DNA of 64,000 bases from JAEMQF01 sp963775015. Lineage in GTDB: Bacteria; Pseudomonadota; Gammaproteobacteria; Burkholderiales; Burkholderiaceae_C. The translations under genes and the position numbers were made by a program. The stretch lies in the NCBI GenBank assembly GCA_963775015.1, contig CAVZHI010000014.1, positions 62,001-126,000 of the forward strand, read 5' to 3'. Of the stretch, positions 7,737 through 16,687 are shown one piece after another. The number at the start of each line of letters is the position of its first letter. Positions within the stretch are counted from its first letter, which is position 1. The notes under the pieces are model-generated. The model saw nothing but the letters and a program-made list of their open reading frames with translations, was not told the DNA's origin and ran no database searches.

Positions 7737-9009
7737 GTCTGTTTTGTCGTCGACGCCGTCGAGTCGGCCCATTGTGCCGGTGCGCGGCGCGCGCCGCGCG
7801 CGGGGCTGGGGCGGTGCGTTGATTCTGGGGCTGCTCGCGGCGTGTGCCACGCCACCGGCGCCGCCCGTGCCGCCCGTGCCGTCACCCGGGGCGCCGGGCG
7901 CATCGGCGAGTGCCGGGTTGCCGGCGCCGACCCCGGCGCGGGACGGCGGCCCGGTCGTGCCGCTTGCGGCGCCGCCCGGCGCCACCCCGGCGCCAACCAT
8001 CGTGCAGAACCGCTCGCGCTGGGTCGCGAGTTCCTGGCACGAACTGCCGGGCTGGGCGAGCGACCGTCCTTCCGAGCTGTGGCCGGCGCTGTTGCGCGGC
8101 TGTGATCGCCCGGCGGCCGGCTGGGCGGGCTTGTGCGCGCAGGCGCGCAGCGCCGTCGCGTCGGGCAATTCGTTCAGCGACGACGCGACCCGCGCCTGGC
8201 TTGAGAAGCGCCTGCAGCCCTACCGCGTCGAGGCGCATGACGGTGTGCCCGAAGGCCTCATCACCGGGTACTTCGAGCCACTCGTCGAGGCCTCGCGAAC
8301 CCCGCGCAACGGCTTTCGTTTCGCCCTGCACATGCCACCCAGCGACCTCGCCACGCGCTCGCCCTATTGGAGCCGCAGGCAGCTCGAGACTTTGCCGGGC
8401 GCGCAAGCCGGGCTGCGCGGCCGCGAACTCGCCTACCTTGCCGATCCGCTGGACGTGCTGTTGCTTCAGGTGCAAGGATCGGGGCGCCTGAACATCGTCG
8501 AGCCCGACGGCAAGCGCCAATTGGTTCGCGTCGCTTACGCAGGCCACAACGACTTGCCGTACCAGTCGGTCGGGCGCTGGCTCATCGATCAGGGCGAGTT
8601 GCGCGCCGGCGAAGCGTCGTGGCCGGCGATCCGCCAATGGGCGAAGAACAACCCGAAGCGCATCAACGAACTGCTCTGGGCGAACCCGCGCGTCGTGTTC
8701 TTCCGCGAAGAGCCGCTGCCCGACCCGCAACTCGGACCGCGCGGCGCGCAGGCGGTGCCGCTCACGCCGCAGCGCTCCGTCGCCGTCGATCCGCAAAGCA
8801 TTCCTTACGGCACTGCGCTCTGGCTCGACACGACCGAGCCGCTCTCGAACGCGCCGCTGCGGCGCGTCGTGATGGCGCAAGACACGGGCAGTGCGATCGT
8901 CGGCGCAGTACGCGCCGACTTCTTCTGGGGCTGGGGCGACGAGGCCGAGGCCCAGGCAGGGCGCATGAAACAGGCGTTGCGAATGTGGGTGCTTTGGCCC
9001 AAGACTTGA
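7735..9009 (+). CDS. mltA: membrane-bound lytic murein transglycosylase A
   Basis: Lipoprotein enzyme that cleaves peptidoglycan with 1,6-anhydro bond formation at the inner face of the outer membrane. The lipobox is LLAAC, followed by a long Pro/Ala-rich linker. The MltA domain contains TGYFEP, LLQVQGSGR and YAGHNDLPYQSVGRWL; the C-terminal 3D domain carries the catalytic-region motif QDTGSAIVGAVRADFFWG. The start is uncertain: ATG at 7726 or 7735, or GTG at 7774 or 7780. The last two would leave room for a promoter facing the divergent small gene and would give a shorter signal n-region. Frame intact. Confidence 0.93.
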   Translation: MSVLSSTPSSRPIVPVRGARRARGWGGALILGLLAACATPPAPPVPPVPSPGAPGASASAGLPAPTPARDGGPVVPLAAPPGATPAPTIVQNRSRWVASSWHELPGWASDRPSELWPALLRGCDRPAAGWAGLCAQARSAVASGNSFSDDATRAWLEKRLQPYRVEAHDGVPEGLITGYFEPLVEASRTPRNGFRFALHMPPSDLATRSPYWSRRQLETLPGAQAGLRGRELAYLADPLDVLLLQVQGSGRLNIVEPDGKRQLVRVAYAGHNDLPYQSVGRWLIDQGELRAGEASWPAIRQWAKNNPKRINELLWANPRVVFFREEPLPDPQLGPRGAQAVPLTPQRSVAVDPQSIPYGTALWLDTTEPLSNAPLRRVVMAQDTGSAIVGAVRADFFWGWGDEAEAQAGRMKQALRMWVLWPKT

Positions 9010-9086
9010 CGCGCGCCGCAGCCCCGGTGAAAGATTCGCCGCGCCCGCGCGACTCACGCCGGTAACCGACATTCTGGAGATTGACG

Positions 9087-9563
9087 ATGACGCGCCGTTC
9101 CCTGCTTCAATGGTTGTTCGCCGCCAGCTGGCCGACTTACGCGGTCGCCGCCGACGGTGGTGGGCCGAAAATCGAGCCGCTGATCCTTGCCGATGCCGAG
9201 TGGAAAAAGCGCCTCAGCAACGAGCAGTACCAGGTGCTGCGCAAGCATGGCACCGAGCGCGCCGGAACGAGCCCGCTGAACGCCGAAAAGCGCAAGGGCC
9301 GGTATCTGTGCGCCGGCTGCGATCTGCCGCTGTTCGGCTCGGAAATGAAGTTCGAAAGCGGCACCGGCTGGCCGAGTTTCTTCACGTTCTTTCCGGGCGC
9401 GCTCGGAACGTCGACCGACTTCAAGCTCATCTACCCGCGCACCGAGTACCACTGCGCGCGCTGCGAAGGGCACCACGGCCATGTCTTCAATGACGGCCCG
9501 GCGCCGACCGGCAAGCGCTATTGCAACAACGGCGTGGCGTTGAAGTTCGAGGCGGCGGCATGA
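9087..9563 (+). CDS. msrB: exported peptide-methionine (R)-S-oxide reductase
   Basis: Reduces methionine-R-sulfoxide in proteins. ATG at 9087 preceded by GGAG at 7 bases. The N-terminus TRRSLLQ plus a hydrophobic stretch ending in AVAA is a Tat-like signal, so the enzyme is probably periplasmic. Zinc-site cysteines are in LCAGCD and CARCEGHHGH; the resolving/catalytic cysteine is in RYCNNGVALKF, a variant of the usual RYCxNxxSL. FESGTGWPSF is the MsrB substrate signature. Its TGA overlaps the ATG of msrA, so the R- and S-specific reductases are translationally coupled. Confidence 0.93.
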   Translation: MTRRSLLQWLFAASWPTYAVAADGGGPKIEPLILADAEWKKRLSNEQYQVLRKHGTERAGTSPLNAEKRKGRYLCAGCDLPLFGSEMKFESGTGWPSFFTFFPGALGTSTDFKLIYPRTEYHCARCEGHHGHVFNDGPAPTGKRYCNNGVALKFEAAA

Positions 9564-10224
9564 GCGCGCACCGTTACGGCTTCGCCGCCGCGGCGCTGTT
9601 TGCCGCCGCGTCCCTGAACATCGCGTCGGCAGCGGGCCCCTCTGTTGGGGCGAGCGCCACAGCCCCGGCGTTGACACCCACCAGCACCACGGCGCGCGCG
9701 ATCTTCGCCGGCGGCTGCTTCTGGTGCGTCGAATCCGACTTCGACAAGGTCGACGGCGTTCTGGCGACGACCTCGGGCTACAGCGGCGGCACGCGTCGCG
9801 AACCCGACGTACGAGCAGGTCTCGGCGAAACGCACCGGCCACGCCGAAGTCGTCGAGGTCGATCTTCGACCCGGCGCGCGTGACCTACGCGAAACTCGTC
9901 GAGCACTTCTGGCGCACCATCGACCCGACGACCAAAGACCGTCAGTTCTGCGATTCGGGATCGCCGTACCGCAGCGCGATTTACGCCGTCGACGATTCGC
10001 AATTGAAGACCGCCCTCGCGTCGCGCGCCGCGCTGGAGAAGAGCAAGCCGTTCAAGGAGGCCATCGTCACCGAGGTCGCTCCGGCCGGCGCGTTCTACCC
10101 CGCCGAGGCGTACCACCAGGACTACTACAAGAAGAACCCGGTCCGCTACCAGTACTACCGCAGCGGTTGCGGGCGCGACGCGCGGCTCAAGCAGTTGTGG
10201 GGAAGCGCCGCGGCAACGCACTGA
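9560..10224 (+). CDS. msrA: exported peptide-methionine (S)-S-oxide reductase (frame broken twice)
   Basis: Starts in ATGA overlap with msrB. Signal peptide about 1-25, then FAGGCFWCVESDFDKVDGV, with the catalytic cysteine in GCFWC, and GYSGG. The frame is lost at about 9800 and again at about 9864, each repaired by removing one base: the corrected protein reads NPTYEQVSAKRTGHAEVVEV, then DFDPARVTYAKLVEHFW. The C-terminal part FYPAEAYHQDYYKKNP and the extra cysteines are normal. Both changes look like insertion errors because every family block is preserved around them. Together with msrB it forms a periplasmic methionine sulfoxide repair pair. Confidence 0.88.
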
Positions 10225-10267
10225 GGGGTACGATTCAAGCCGAGCGCGCTGCACCGGCAGCGCCGCG

Positions 10268-10963
10268 CTACACCTCGAGCCACTCCTTGCGCGCCGCGTC
10301 GTTCGCCTTCAGTGAATCGGCGTTGCCCTCGAAGACGATGCGGCCGTGCCCCATGACGTAAAGGCGCTTGGAGATTCGCAGCGCGATCGTCAGCTTCTGT
10401 TCGACGAGCAGGATCGCCACGCCGCGCGCGGCGATGCGCTCGAGCAGGTCGGCGACGAGTTCCACCATCTTCGGTGCCAGGCCTTCGGTCGGCTCGTCGA
10501 TCATCATCAGGTCCGGGTCGCCCATCAGCGTGCGGCAGATCGTGAGCATCTGCTGCTCGCCGCCCGAGAGCACGCCGCCCGGCGTATCGGCGCGCTCCTT
10601 GAGGCGCGGGAAGAGCTCGAACATGTCGGCCATGCGCCAGCGGCCGCCTTCCCGCGTCGACTTCATTCCGAGAATCAGGTTTTCGCGCACCGTGAGCTGC
10701 GGAAAGATGTCGCGGTTCTCGGGCACATAACCCAGGCCGCAGCGCGCCACCTGGTGCGGCTTGAGGCCGGCGATCTCGCGGCCCTTGAACTGGACCGAGC
10801 CGGTTCGCTCGACGTCGCCCATGATCGCCTTGATCGTCGTCGACCGGCCGACGCCGTTGCGCCCGAGCAGCGACACGATCTCGCCCTCGCCGACGTTGAA
10901 GTCCACGCCCTGCAGGATGTGGCTCTTGCCGTAGTAGGCGTGAAGATCGTGGACGACGAGCAT
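10268..10963 (-). CDS. livF: HAAT ABC transporter ATPase, LivF type (system 1)
   Basis: 231 residues, intact. ATPase of a branched-chain amino acid type importer. The ABC signature LSGGEQQML, Walker B LMMIDEPTEGLAP and H-loop-region Gln ILLVEQK are present. The Walker A reads GRNGVGRST: the usual lysine of GK[ST] is an arginine (codon CGG). Arg at this place occurs in some LivF-like ATPases of Burkholderiales as I recall, so it may be family-wide rather than a mutation. One base separates it from the livG stop, so it is the last gene of system 1. Confidence 0.9.
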   Translation of the reverse strand: MLVVHDLHAYYGKSHILQGVDFNVGEGEIVSLLGRNGVGRSTTIKAIMGDVERTGSVQFKGREIAGLKPHQVARCGLGYVPENRDIFPQLTVRENLILGMKSTREGGRWRMADMFELFPRLKERADTPGGVLSGGEQQMLTICRTLMGDPDLMMIDEPTEGLAPKMVELVADLLERIAARGVAILLVEQKLTIALRISKRLYVMGHGRIVFEGNADSLKANDAARKEWLEV

Positions 10964-10964
10964 G

Positions 10965-11727
10965 TCAGTGCTCGGCCGCAACCGCGCTGCCGAGGTAGGC
11001 CTCTTGCACCGCCGGATTCGCGCGAATCATCGGCGGCGTGTCGGTCGCGATCACCTGGCCGTAGACGAGCACGGAGATTCGGTCCGCGAGGTCGAACACG
11101 ACGCTCATGTCGTGCTCGACGATGACCAGCGTCTTGCCTTCGCTCACCTTGCGGATCAGCGCGACCGCGTGCTCGGTTTCGGAGCGGCTCATTCCGGCGG
11201 TCGGCTCATCGAGCATGATGACGTCGGCGCCGCTGCCGATCGTGATGCCGATTTCGAGCGCGCGCTGTTCCGCGTACGACAGCAGCGCCGCCGGAACGGC
11301 GCGGCGCGGCGCCAGGTTGATCTGCTCCAGGATCGCCTCGGTGCGCTCGCGCGCGTCGCGCGCGCGCTCGACGAGGTGCCAGAACGAATAGCGGTAACCG
11401 AGCGACCAGAGCACGCTGCAGCGGATGTTCTCGAACACCGTCAGGCGCGGGAAGATGTTCGTCACCTGAAAGCTGCGCGACAGGCCGCGCCGGTTGATCA
11501 GGTAGGGCGCGCAGGCCCGTCACGTCGTCGCCCTTCAGCTTCACCTGGCCCGAGGTGACGGGAAAGCGCCCGCTGACGAGGTGGAACAGCGTCGACTTGC
11601 CGGCGCCGTTGGGCCCGATGATGGCGTGGCGCTCGCCCTGCACCACGTCCAGATTCACGCCGCGAATGATCGGCGTCGCGCCGAAGTTCTTGTGCACGTC
11701 AACCAACTGCAACGCGGAACGGATCAT
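10965..11727 (-). CDS. livG: HAAT ABC transporter ATPase, LivG type (system 1; frame broken)
   Basis: Starts at the ATG at 11727, with SALQLVDVHKNFGATPIIRGV and Walker A GPNGAGKST. One extra base near 11508 splits it: with correction the Q-loop region reads LRPYLINRRGLSRSFQVTNIF. The rest, LSYAEQRALEIG, VIMLDEPTAGMS and VIVEHDMSVVF, is in the second frame. Total length of 763 bases is one more than a multiple of three, as expected for a single insertion. Start overlaps the corrected livM stop as ATGA. Pairs with LivF to power the permease. Confidence 0.9.
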
Positions 11728-12993
11728 GGTGCGCTGCGCCCGCGTTGTGCTTCTTGCGCGGCGGCGTGATAAGCGTTCGGCGACGCGTGGCATGATCCGC
11801 CGCAGCGCAACGGCGCCGATCAGCAACAGCAACACGATCACGCCCCAAGCGAGCGGCGACTTGGCGTCGTAGTTGACCCAGAAGACGCGCATCGCCGAAC
11901 CTTCGGTCGCCTTGACGAGCAAGTGATGCGCCGTTTCGACGAGCAGCACGCCGCCCGCCGCCAGCATCAACACCGCCGGTGCCGCCCGAGCGTAGGCCGG
12001 GACGACGCGCCTCAGCGTGCCGCCGGCGAGCAGCGGCTGATGCATCAGCAGCAGGCCGCCCAGGCCCCAAGGCGCGTACATGACAACGACGACGAACATC
12101 AGCCCGACGTAGAGCGACCACGCACCGGTGTAGTCGGAGAGCGAAATCTGCAGCGCCGTCATCAGCACCGCACCGATGATCGGGCCGATGAAGAACGCCA
12201 CGCCGCCGATGTAGGCCATGAGCAGCACGTAGCCCGACGGCACGGCGCCGACGATGCTCGAGGTGACGATCTCGTAATGGATCGCCGCCAGGCCGCCGGC
12301 GACGCCGGCGAAGAACCCGGACGCGCAGAACGCGATGAAGCGCACCATCTGCGTGCTGTAGCCGACGAACTCTGCGCGCTCCGGGTTCTCGCGAACCGCG
12401 TTGCACATGCGCCCCAGGGGCGTGCGCGTGAACGCGTACATCGCACCCATGCAGAGCAGGCACCAGGCGGCGATCAGGTAATAGACCTGGATCTGCGGCC
12501 CGAAATTGATGCCGAACAGGCGCAGCGTCGACGTGCGGCTCGTCGAGATGCCGCCTTCGCCGCCGAAGAAGCCACGCAGGATCAGCGAACACGCGGCGAC
12601 GAGTTCGCCCACGCCGAGCGAGATCATGGCGAACGCGGTGCCGGCGCGCTTTGTCGAGACCCAGCCGAAGATGATCGCGAAGCTGAGGCCCGCGAGGCCG
12701 CCCACGAGCGGCAGCACCGGCAGCGGAATCGGCCACTTGCCTGCGCCGATCACGTTCAGCGCGTGCGCCGTCATGAAGCCGCCCAGGCCGTAATACACGG
12801 CGTGGCCGAACGAGAGCATGCCGGTCTGGCCGAGCAGCATGTTGTACGAGAGCGCGAAGATGATCGCAAAGCCCATCAGGCTCATCATCGTGATCGACGC
12901 ACCGCTCGAAAAAATCAGCGGCAGCACGACCATGACGAGCGCGCACGGCGGCCCAGCAGCAAGGCGTGGCGGTGCGCCGGGCGCGATCGTCAT
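11724..12993 (-). CDS. livM: HAAT ABC transporter permease, LivM type (system 1; frame broken at 3' end)
   Basis: Integral membrane permease of about 420 residues with 10 or so helices, including LMGFAIIFALSYNMLLGQTGMLSFGHA and the cytoplasmic EAA-like loop RTPLGRMCNAVRENPERAEF. As given, the frame runs past its end straight into livG with no stop. Removing one base near 11771 gives the end EAQRGRSAP and a TGA overlapping the livG ATG. The start ATG at 12993 overlaps the livH stop, also as ATGA. A C-terminal extension with two further hydrophobic segments follows the usual permease core. Confidence 0.88.
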
Positions 12994-13940
12994 GTGTCCC
13001 GATCCCCCATCAAGCCTTTGGGGCGGAAGATCAGGATCAGCACGAGCAGCAGGTAGGGAATGATCGGCGCCACTTGCGCCACCGTCGCCATCCACAGGTC
13101 GCCGCCGATCGAGTCGCGCGTCAGCGTCACGCCAAGGTGCGCCATGACGTCGGCGAGCGACACGTTCAGCGCCACCGCGAACGTCTGGATCATGCCAATC
13201 AGAAGCGACGCGACGAACGCGCCTTGCAGCGAACCCAGGCCGCCGACGACGACGACGACGAACAGGATCGGCCCGAGCGACGCCGCCATCGCCGGCTGCG
13301 TCACGAGCGCCGGCCCGGCGATCACGCCGGCCAGCGCCGCGAGGCCGCAGCCGACGCCGAACACGAGCATGAAGACGAGCGGCACGTTGTGGCCGAGCAT
13401 TCCCACCATGTTCGGGTGCGACAGCGCGGCGCGGATGATCAGGCCGACGCGGGTTCGCGTGAGCAGCAACAGCAGGCCGATGAACACCGCCACCGACATC
13501 AGCAGCATGAACATGCGAAACGCCGGGTAGGTCGTCGTGAACAGCGTGAACGCGGAGAAGTTGAGCAGCTCGGGAATCCGGTAGTCGACCGGGATCTTGC
13601 CCCAGATCATCTGCACCAGCTCCTCGATGATGAACGCCAGGCCGAACGTGAACAGCAATTCGGCGACATGGCCGTGTTTGTGCACCGTGCGCAGGCCATA
13701 ACGCTCGACCAGCGCGCCGACCACGCCGACGAGCAGCGGCGCGAGCACGAGCCCCGGCCAGTAGCCGACGTAGAGGCTGATCTGGAAGCCGAAGTACGCG
13801 CCCAGCATGTAGAAGCTGGCGTGGGCGAAATTGAGCACGCCCATCATGCTGAAGATCAGCGTCAGGCCGCTCGCCAGCAGGAACAGCAGCATGCCGTAGA
13901 GCAGGCCGTTCAGCGTGGAGAAGATGATCAGTTCGAGCAT
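12990..13940 (-). CDS. livH: HAAT ABC transporter permease, LivH type (system 1)
   Basis: 316 residues, intact, with about eight hydrophobic helices. Family landmarks: NGLLYGMLLFLLASGLTLIF, the GVLNFAHASFYMLGAY loop, the EAA-like loop RTRVGLIIRAALSHPNMVGML and the C-terminal FRPKGLMGDRDT. Forms the inner-membrane channel with LivM. Follows the binding-protein gene after a 114-base gap that carries a dispersed palindromic repeat. Confidence 0.93.
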   Translation of the reverse strand: MLELIIFSTLNGLLYGMLLFLLASGLTLIFSMMGVLNFAHASFYMLGAYFGFQISLYVGYWPGLVLAPLLVGVVGALVERYGLRTVHKHGHVAELLFTFGLAFIIEELVQMIWGKIPVDYRIPELLNFSAFTLFTTTYPAFRMFMLLMSVAVFIGLLLLLTRTRVGLIIRAALSHPNMVGMLGHNVPLVFMLVFGVGCGLAALAGVIAGPALVTQPAMAASLGPILFVVVVVGGLGSLQGAFVASLLIGMIQTFAVALNVSLADVMAHLGVTLTRDSIGGDLWMATVAQVAPIIPYLLLVLILIFRPKGLMGDRDT

Positions 13941-13968
13941 GGCGGGCTCGGCCCCCAGGCCCCTCTAC

Positions 13969-14037
13969 GTCATCCCGGCGCACGCCGGGATCCACCCGAG
14001 GCCGGCCGCAGTGGATCCCGGCTTTCGCCGGGATGAC
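13969..14037. repeat. extragenic palindromic repeat
   Basis: Two 27-base inverted arms (13969-13995 and 14011-14037), 24 of 27 identical, each itself containing the small palindrome CCCGGC..GCCGGG and ending in GGATCCAC. The arms begin GTCATCCCGGCG. Elements of this type (CRE/REP-like, starting gtcatcccggcg) are dispersed in many proteobacterial genomes. It sits between livH and the binding-protein gene, where a strong stem-loop may reduce readthrough or protect upstream mRNA. Confidence 0.75.
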
Positions 14038-14054
14038 AGCTTTTCTCTACGCGA

Positions 14055-15307
14055 CTAGCTCGGCACGTTCATCTTGCAGGTCGTCGGGATCACCGTGTCC
14101 TGCGCCTTGATCAGGCCCACCGTCTTCCAGCCCCAGCCGGTCTTCTCTTCGTCGTGTTTCGTTCCCGAGCCGAACGACGAGATGTACATGTCCTGGAACA
14201 GCGAATGGTCGCGTCGGGCGCATGAAGGTCTCGGCGCCGAGCGAATTCTTGTACTTCATGTCGCGCAGCGCCGCCGCCACTTTCTTCGGCTCGGCCGACT
14301 TCGCCTTGTTCAGCGCGTCGACGAACATGTCCATCTGGTTCTTCATGCGCAGGTACCACCAGCCCTGCTGGCTCGCGCCGCCGTACTTCTTCAGGAACTG
14401 CGTCGGCGAAGGCTTCCATCTCCGGCGCCGGCACGTTGGTGTGCCATTCGGTGATCTGGAACACGCGGTGGTCCAGGCCCGTCTGCTTGATCGCCGTCGG
14501 CCCGCCCGCGCCACCCGCGTAGTAGGTGTACCAGTTGACCTGCAGGCCGGCGTCGGCCGCGGCCTTGAGCAGCAGCGAGATGTCGTTGCCCCAGTTGCCG
14601 GTGATCACGGAATCGGCGCCCGAGGCCTTGATCTTCGCGATGTACGGCGCGAAGTCGGTGATCTTCAGCAGCGGGTGCAGCTCGTCGCCGACGATCTGGA
14701 TGTCGGGGCGCTTCTCTTTCATCATCGCGTTCGCGGCGCCGCGCACCGCGTGGCCGAACGAGTAGTCCTGGCCGATGATGTAGACCTTCTTGATGTCCTT
14801 CTTGTCCTTCATGAAGTTGGTCAACGCGGCCATCTTGATGTCGGAGTTGGCGTCCCAGCGGAAATGCCAGAAGCTGCACTTCTCGTTCGTCAGCGCCGGG
14901 TCGACCGCGGCGTAGTTGAAGTACAGCACTTCCTTGCCCGGGTTGCGCTCGTTGTACTTGGAGACGAACTCGGAGATCGCGATCGCCGCGCCGGAGCCGT
15001 TGCCCTGCGTCATGAAGCGCACGCCGGCGTCGATCGCCTTCTGCACCTGCACCAGGCTTTCCTGCGGGCTGCCCTTGTTGTCGTAGGCCACCGCCTCGAG
15101 CTTCTGGCCGCCGAGCACGCCGCCCTTGGCGTTGATCGTCTCGACGAGGAAGTGCAGGTGCTTCAGGCCATGCTCGCCGATCGTCGCGGCGCCGCCGGAC
15201 AGCGGGTCGACGTAGGCGATCTTGATCTGCGCCTGCGCGCCGACGGCGCAGACGGCCAACACGACGGCGATTGATGCGGCGTGAAGACTCTTGATGATGA
15301 TGTTCAT
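14055..15307 (-). CDS. HAAT ABC transporter substrate-binding protein (system 1; frame broken twice)
   Basis: Strong Shine-Dalgarno AGGAGGG before the ATG at 15307; signal peptide ending in GAQAQ. Periplasmic type I binding fold with IKIAYVDPLSGGAATIGEHG and YIIGQDYSFGHAV. Two extra bases break it: near 14404 (corrected EAFATQFLKKYGGASQQGWW) and near 14211 (corrected ETFMRPTDHSLFQDMYISSF). The C-terminus then ends KMNVPS with TAG at 14055. Corrected length about 416 residues. It lies between the two transporter clusters and is assigned to system 1 by order; the ligand is unknown. Confidence 0.88.
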
Positions 15308-15411
15308 GGGTGCCCTCCTAGGGTAACGCTCAGGAGTTGCAACCATAGCCGATTCACGCCGCCGCTCCCTTCAGGGACTACCCGGTAGGGAGGGCGACAC
15401 GAACGAACAAC

Positions 15412-16623
15412 CTACCGGCCGTAAACCTTGCCGAACAACTGCCAGGTGTTGCCGTCGAACTTCATCAACTGCTCGCGCTCAATCGGGTAGAAATCGTCCG
15501 GCCCGGTCTTGATGTTCACCCCAGGCAGCAACATCGGCAAGGTCAGGTCGAGGTTGGCCGCCTGCTTCATGATGTTGTCGCGCGTCAGGTTGTCTCCTGC
15601 CTGCTTCAGCACCTGCACGAGCGTCTGCGCGACGGTGTAGCCGTAGACGTTGAAGTTGTCGTTCATGTCGGCCGAGGCGTTGTACTTCTTCATCCACGCG
15701 ACCCAGTCGTCGTATTCCTTGCCTTTCTGGAACTGCGGATCGGTCGGGTCTTTGATGTAGCCGGCGGTGAAGATGCCGACGCTGTTTTCCAGGCCCGCCG
15801 GCTTGAGCACCGAGCCGACCGCGTTGGACACGCTGTTCAGGTAGTGCGTCGGCTTCCAGCCGAGTTCGGCGGCCTTCTTGATCGCCTGCGCGGCGAACTT
15901 GGGCGTCGTGATGTTGAAGAAGGTGTCGGCGCCCGAGCCCTTGAGCGAGACCATCTGGCTGTCCACCGTCGGGTCGGTGACTTCATAAGAGACCTTGGAG
16001 ACGATCATCGTCTTCGCCTTGTCGCCCAGGCCGTCTTCGAAGCCTTTCAGGTAGTCCTTGCCGTAGTCGTCGTTCTGGTACAGCACGGCGACCTTGGCGT
16101 TTGGTTTCGTGTCGAGAAGGTGCAAGGCATAAATGCGCGCCTCGCTCTGGTAATTCGGCTGCCAGCCCATCGTGTACGGGAAGTTCTTCGGATCCCCCCA
16201 CTTGGTCGCGCCGGTGGCGACGAACAGGTGCGGCACCTTCTTGTCGTTCATGTACTTGTGGATCGCCGAGTTCGGCGGCGTTCCCAGCGGCTGGAACACG
16301 AGCAGCACTTCTTCCTGCTCGACGAGCTTGCGTGTCTGCTCGACCGTCTTGGCCGGGTTGTAGCCGTCGTCCAGGCTGATGTACTTGACCATGCGGCCGT
16401 TGATCCCGCCCTCGGCGTTGACCTTGTCGAAGTAGGCGCCGATCGCCTTGCCGATCGCACCGTACGCCGACGCCGGCCCGGAATACGGGTTGATGTTGCC
16501 GATCTTGATTTCCTTGTCGGTGGCACCGGGGTCGTACTTCTTTTGCGCCAGCGCTGAGCCCGCGAGAGCGAGCGACGCCAGGCCCGCCAGGGCAAGGGTG
16601 AGGGTCTTGAATTTCATCATCAT
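15412..16623 (-). CDS. HAAT ABC transporter substrate-binding protein (system 2)
   Basis: 403 residues, intact. AAGGAGAG precedes three consecutive ATG codons; the first has the best spacing. Signal peptide ending in SALAQ. Type I periplasmic binding fold: EIKIGNINPYSGPASAYGAIG, INGRMVKYISLDDGYNPAKTVEQ, VAVLYQNDDYGKDYLKGF and a C-terminal FYPIEREQLMKFDG that is frequent in this subfamily. Ligand not deducible; possible substrates include branched or aromatic amino acids and aromatic acids. Last gene of the system 2 cluster, 64 bases after livM. Confidence 0.93.
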   Translation of the reverse strand: MMMKFKTLTLALAGLASLALAGSALAQKKYDPGATDKEIKIGNINPYSGPASAYGAIGKAIGAYFDKVNAEGGINGRMVKYISLDDGYNPAKTVEQTRKLVEQEEVLLVFQPLGTPPNSAIHKYMNDKKVPHLFVATGATKWGDPKNFPYTMGWQPNYQSEARIYALHLLDTKPNAKVAVLYQNDDYGKDYLKGFEDGLGDKAKTMIVSKVSYEVTDPTVDSQMVSLKGSGADTFFNITTPKFAAQAIKKAAELGWKPTHYLNSVSNAVGSVLKPAGLENSVGIFTAGYIKDPTDPQFQKGKEYDDWVAWMKKYNASADMNDNFNVYGYTVAQTLVQVLKQAGDNLTRDNIMKQAANLDLTLPMLLPGVNIKTGPDDFYPIEREQLMKFDGNTWQLFGKVYGR

Positions 16624-16687
16624 CGCGATCTCTCCTTCAAAGCAAAGGTACAGAACAAACGCCTGGCGCGGCGCCAGGCCGACCGGG

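Noticed and set aside
11206..13995. A single 929-residue permease-ATPase fusion (livM with livG)
   Set aside because: The fused reading arises from a one-base shift that hides the livM stop; restoring it gives a TGA overlapping the livG ATG, as in other liv operons.
13969..14037. CRISPR-like or attachment-site interpretation of the palindrome
   Set aside because: Only two inverted arms, no repeat-spacer series, no cas genes or integrase adjacent; dispersed extragenic repeat fits better.
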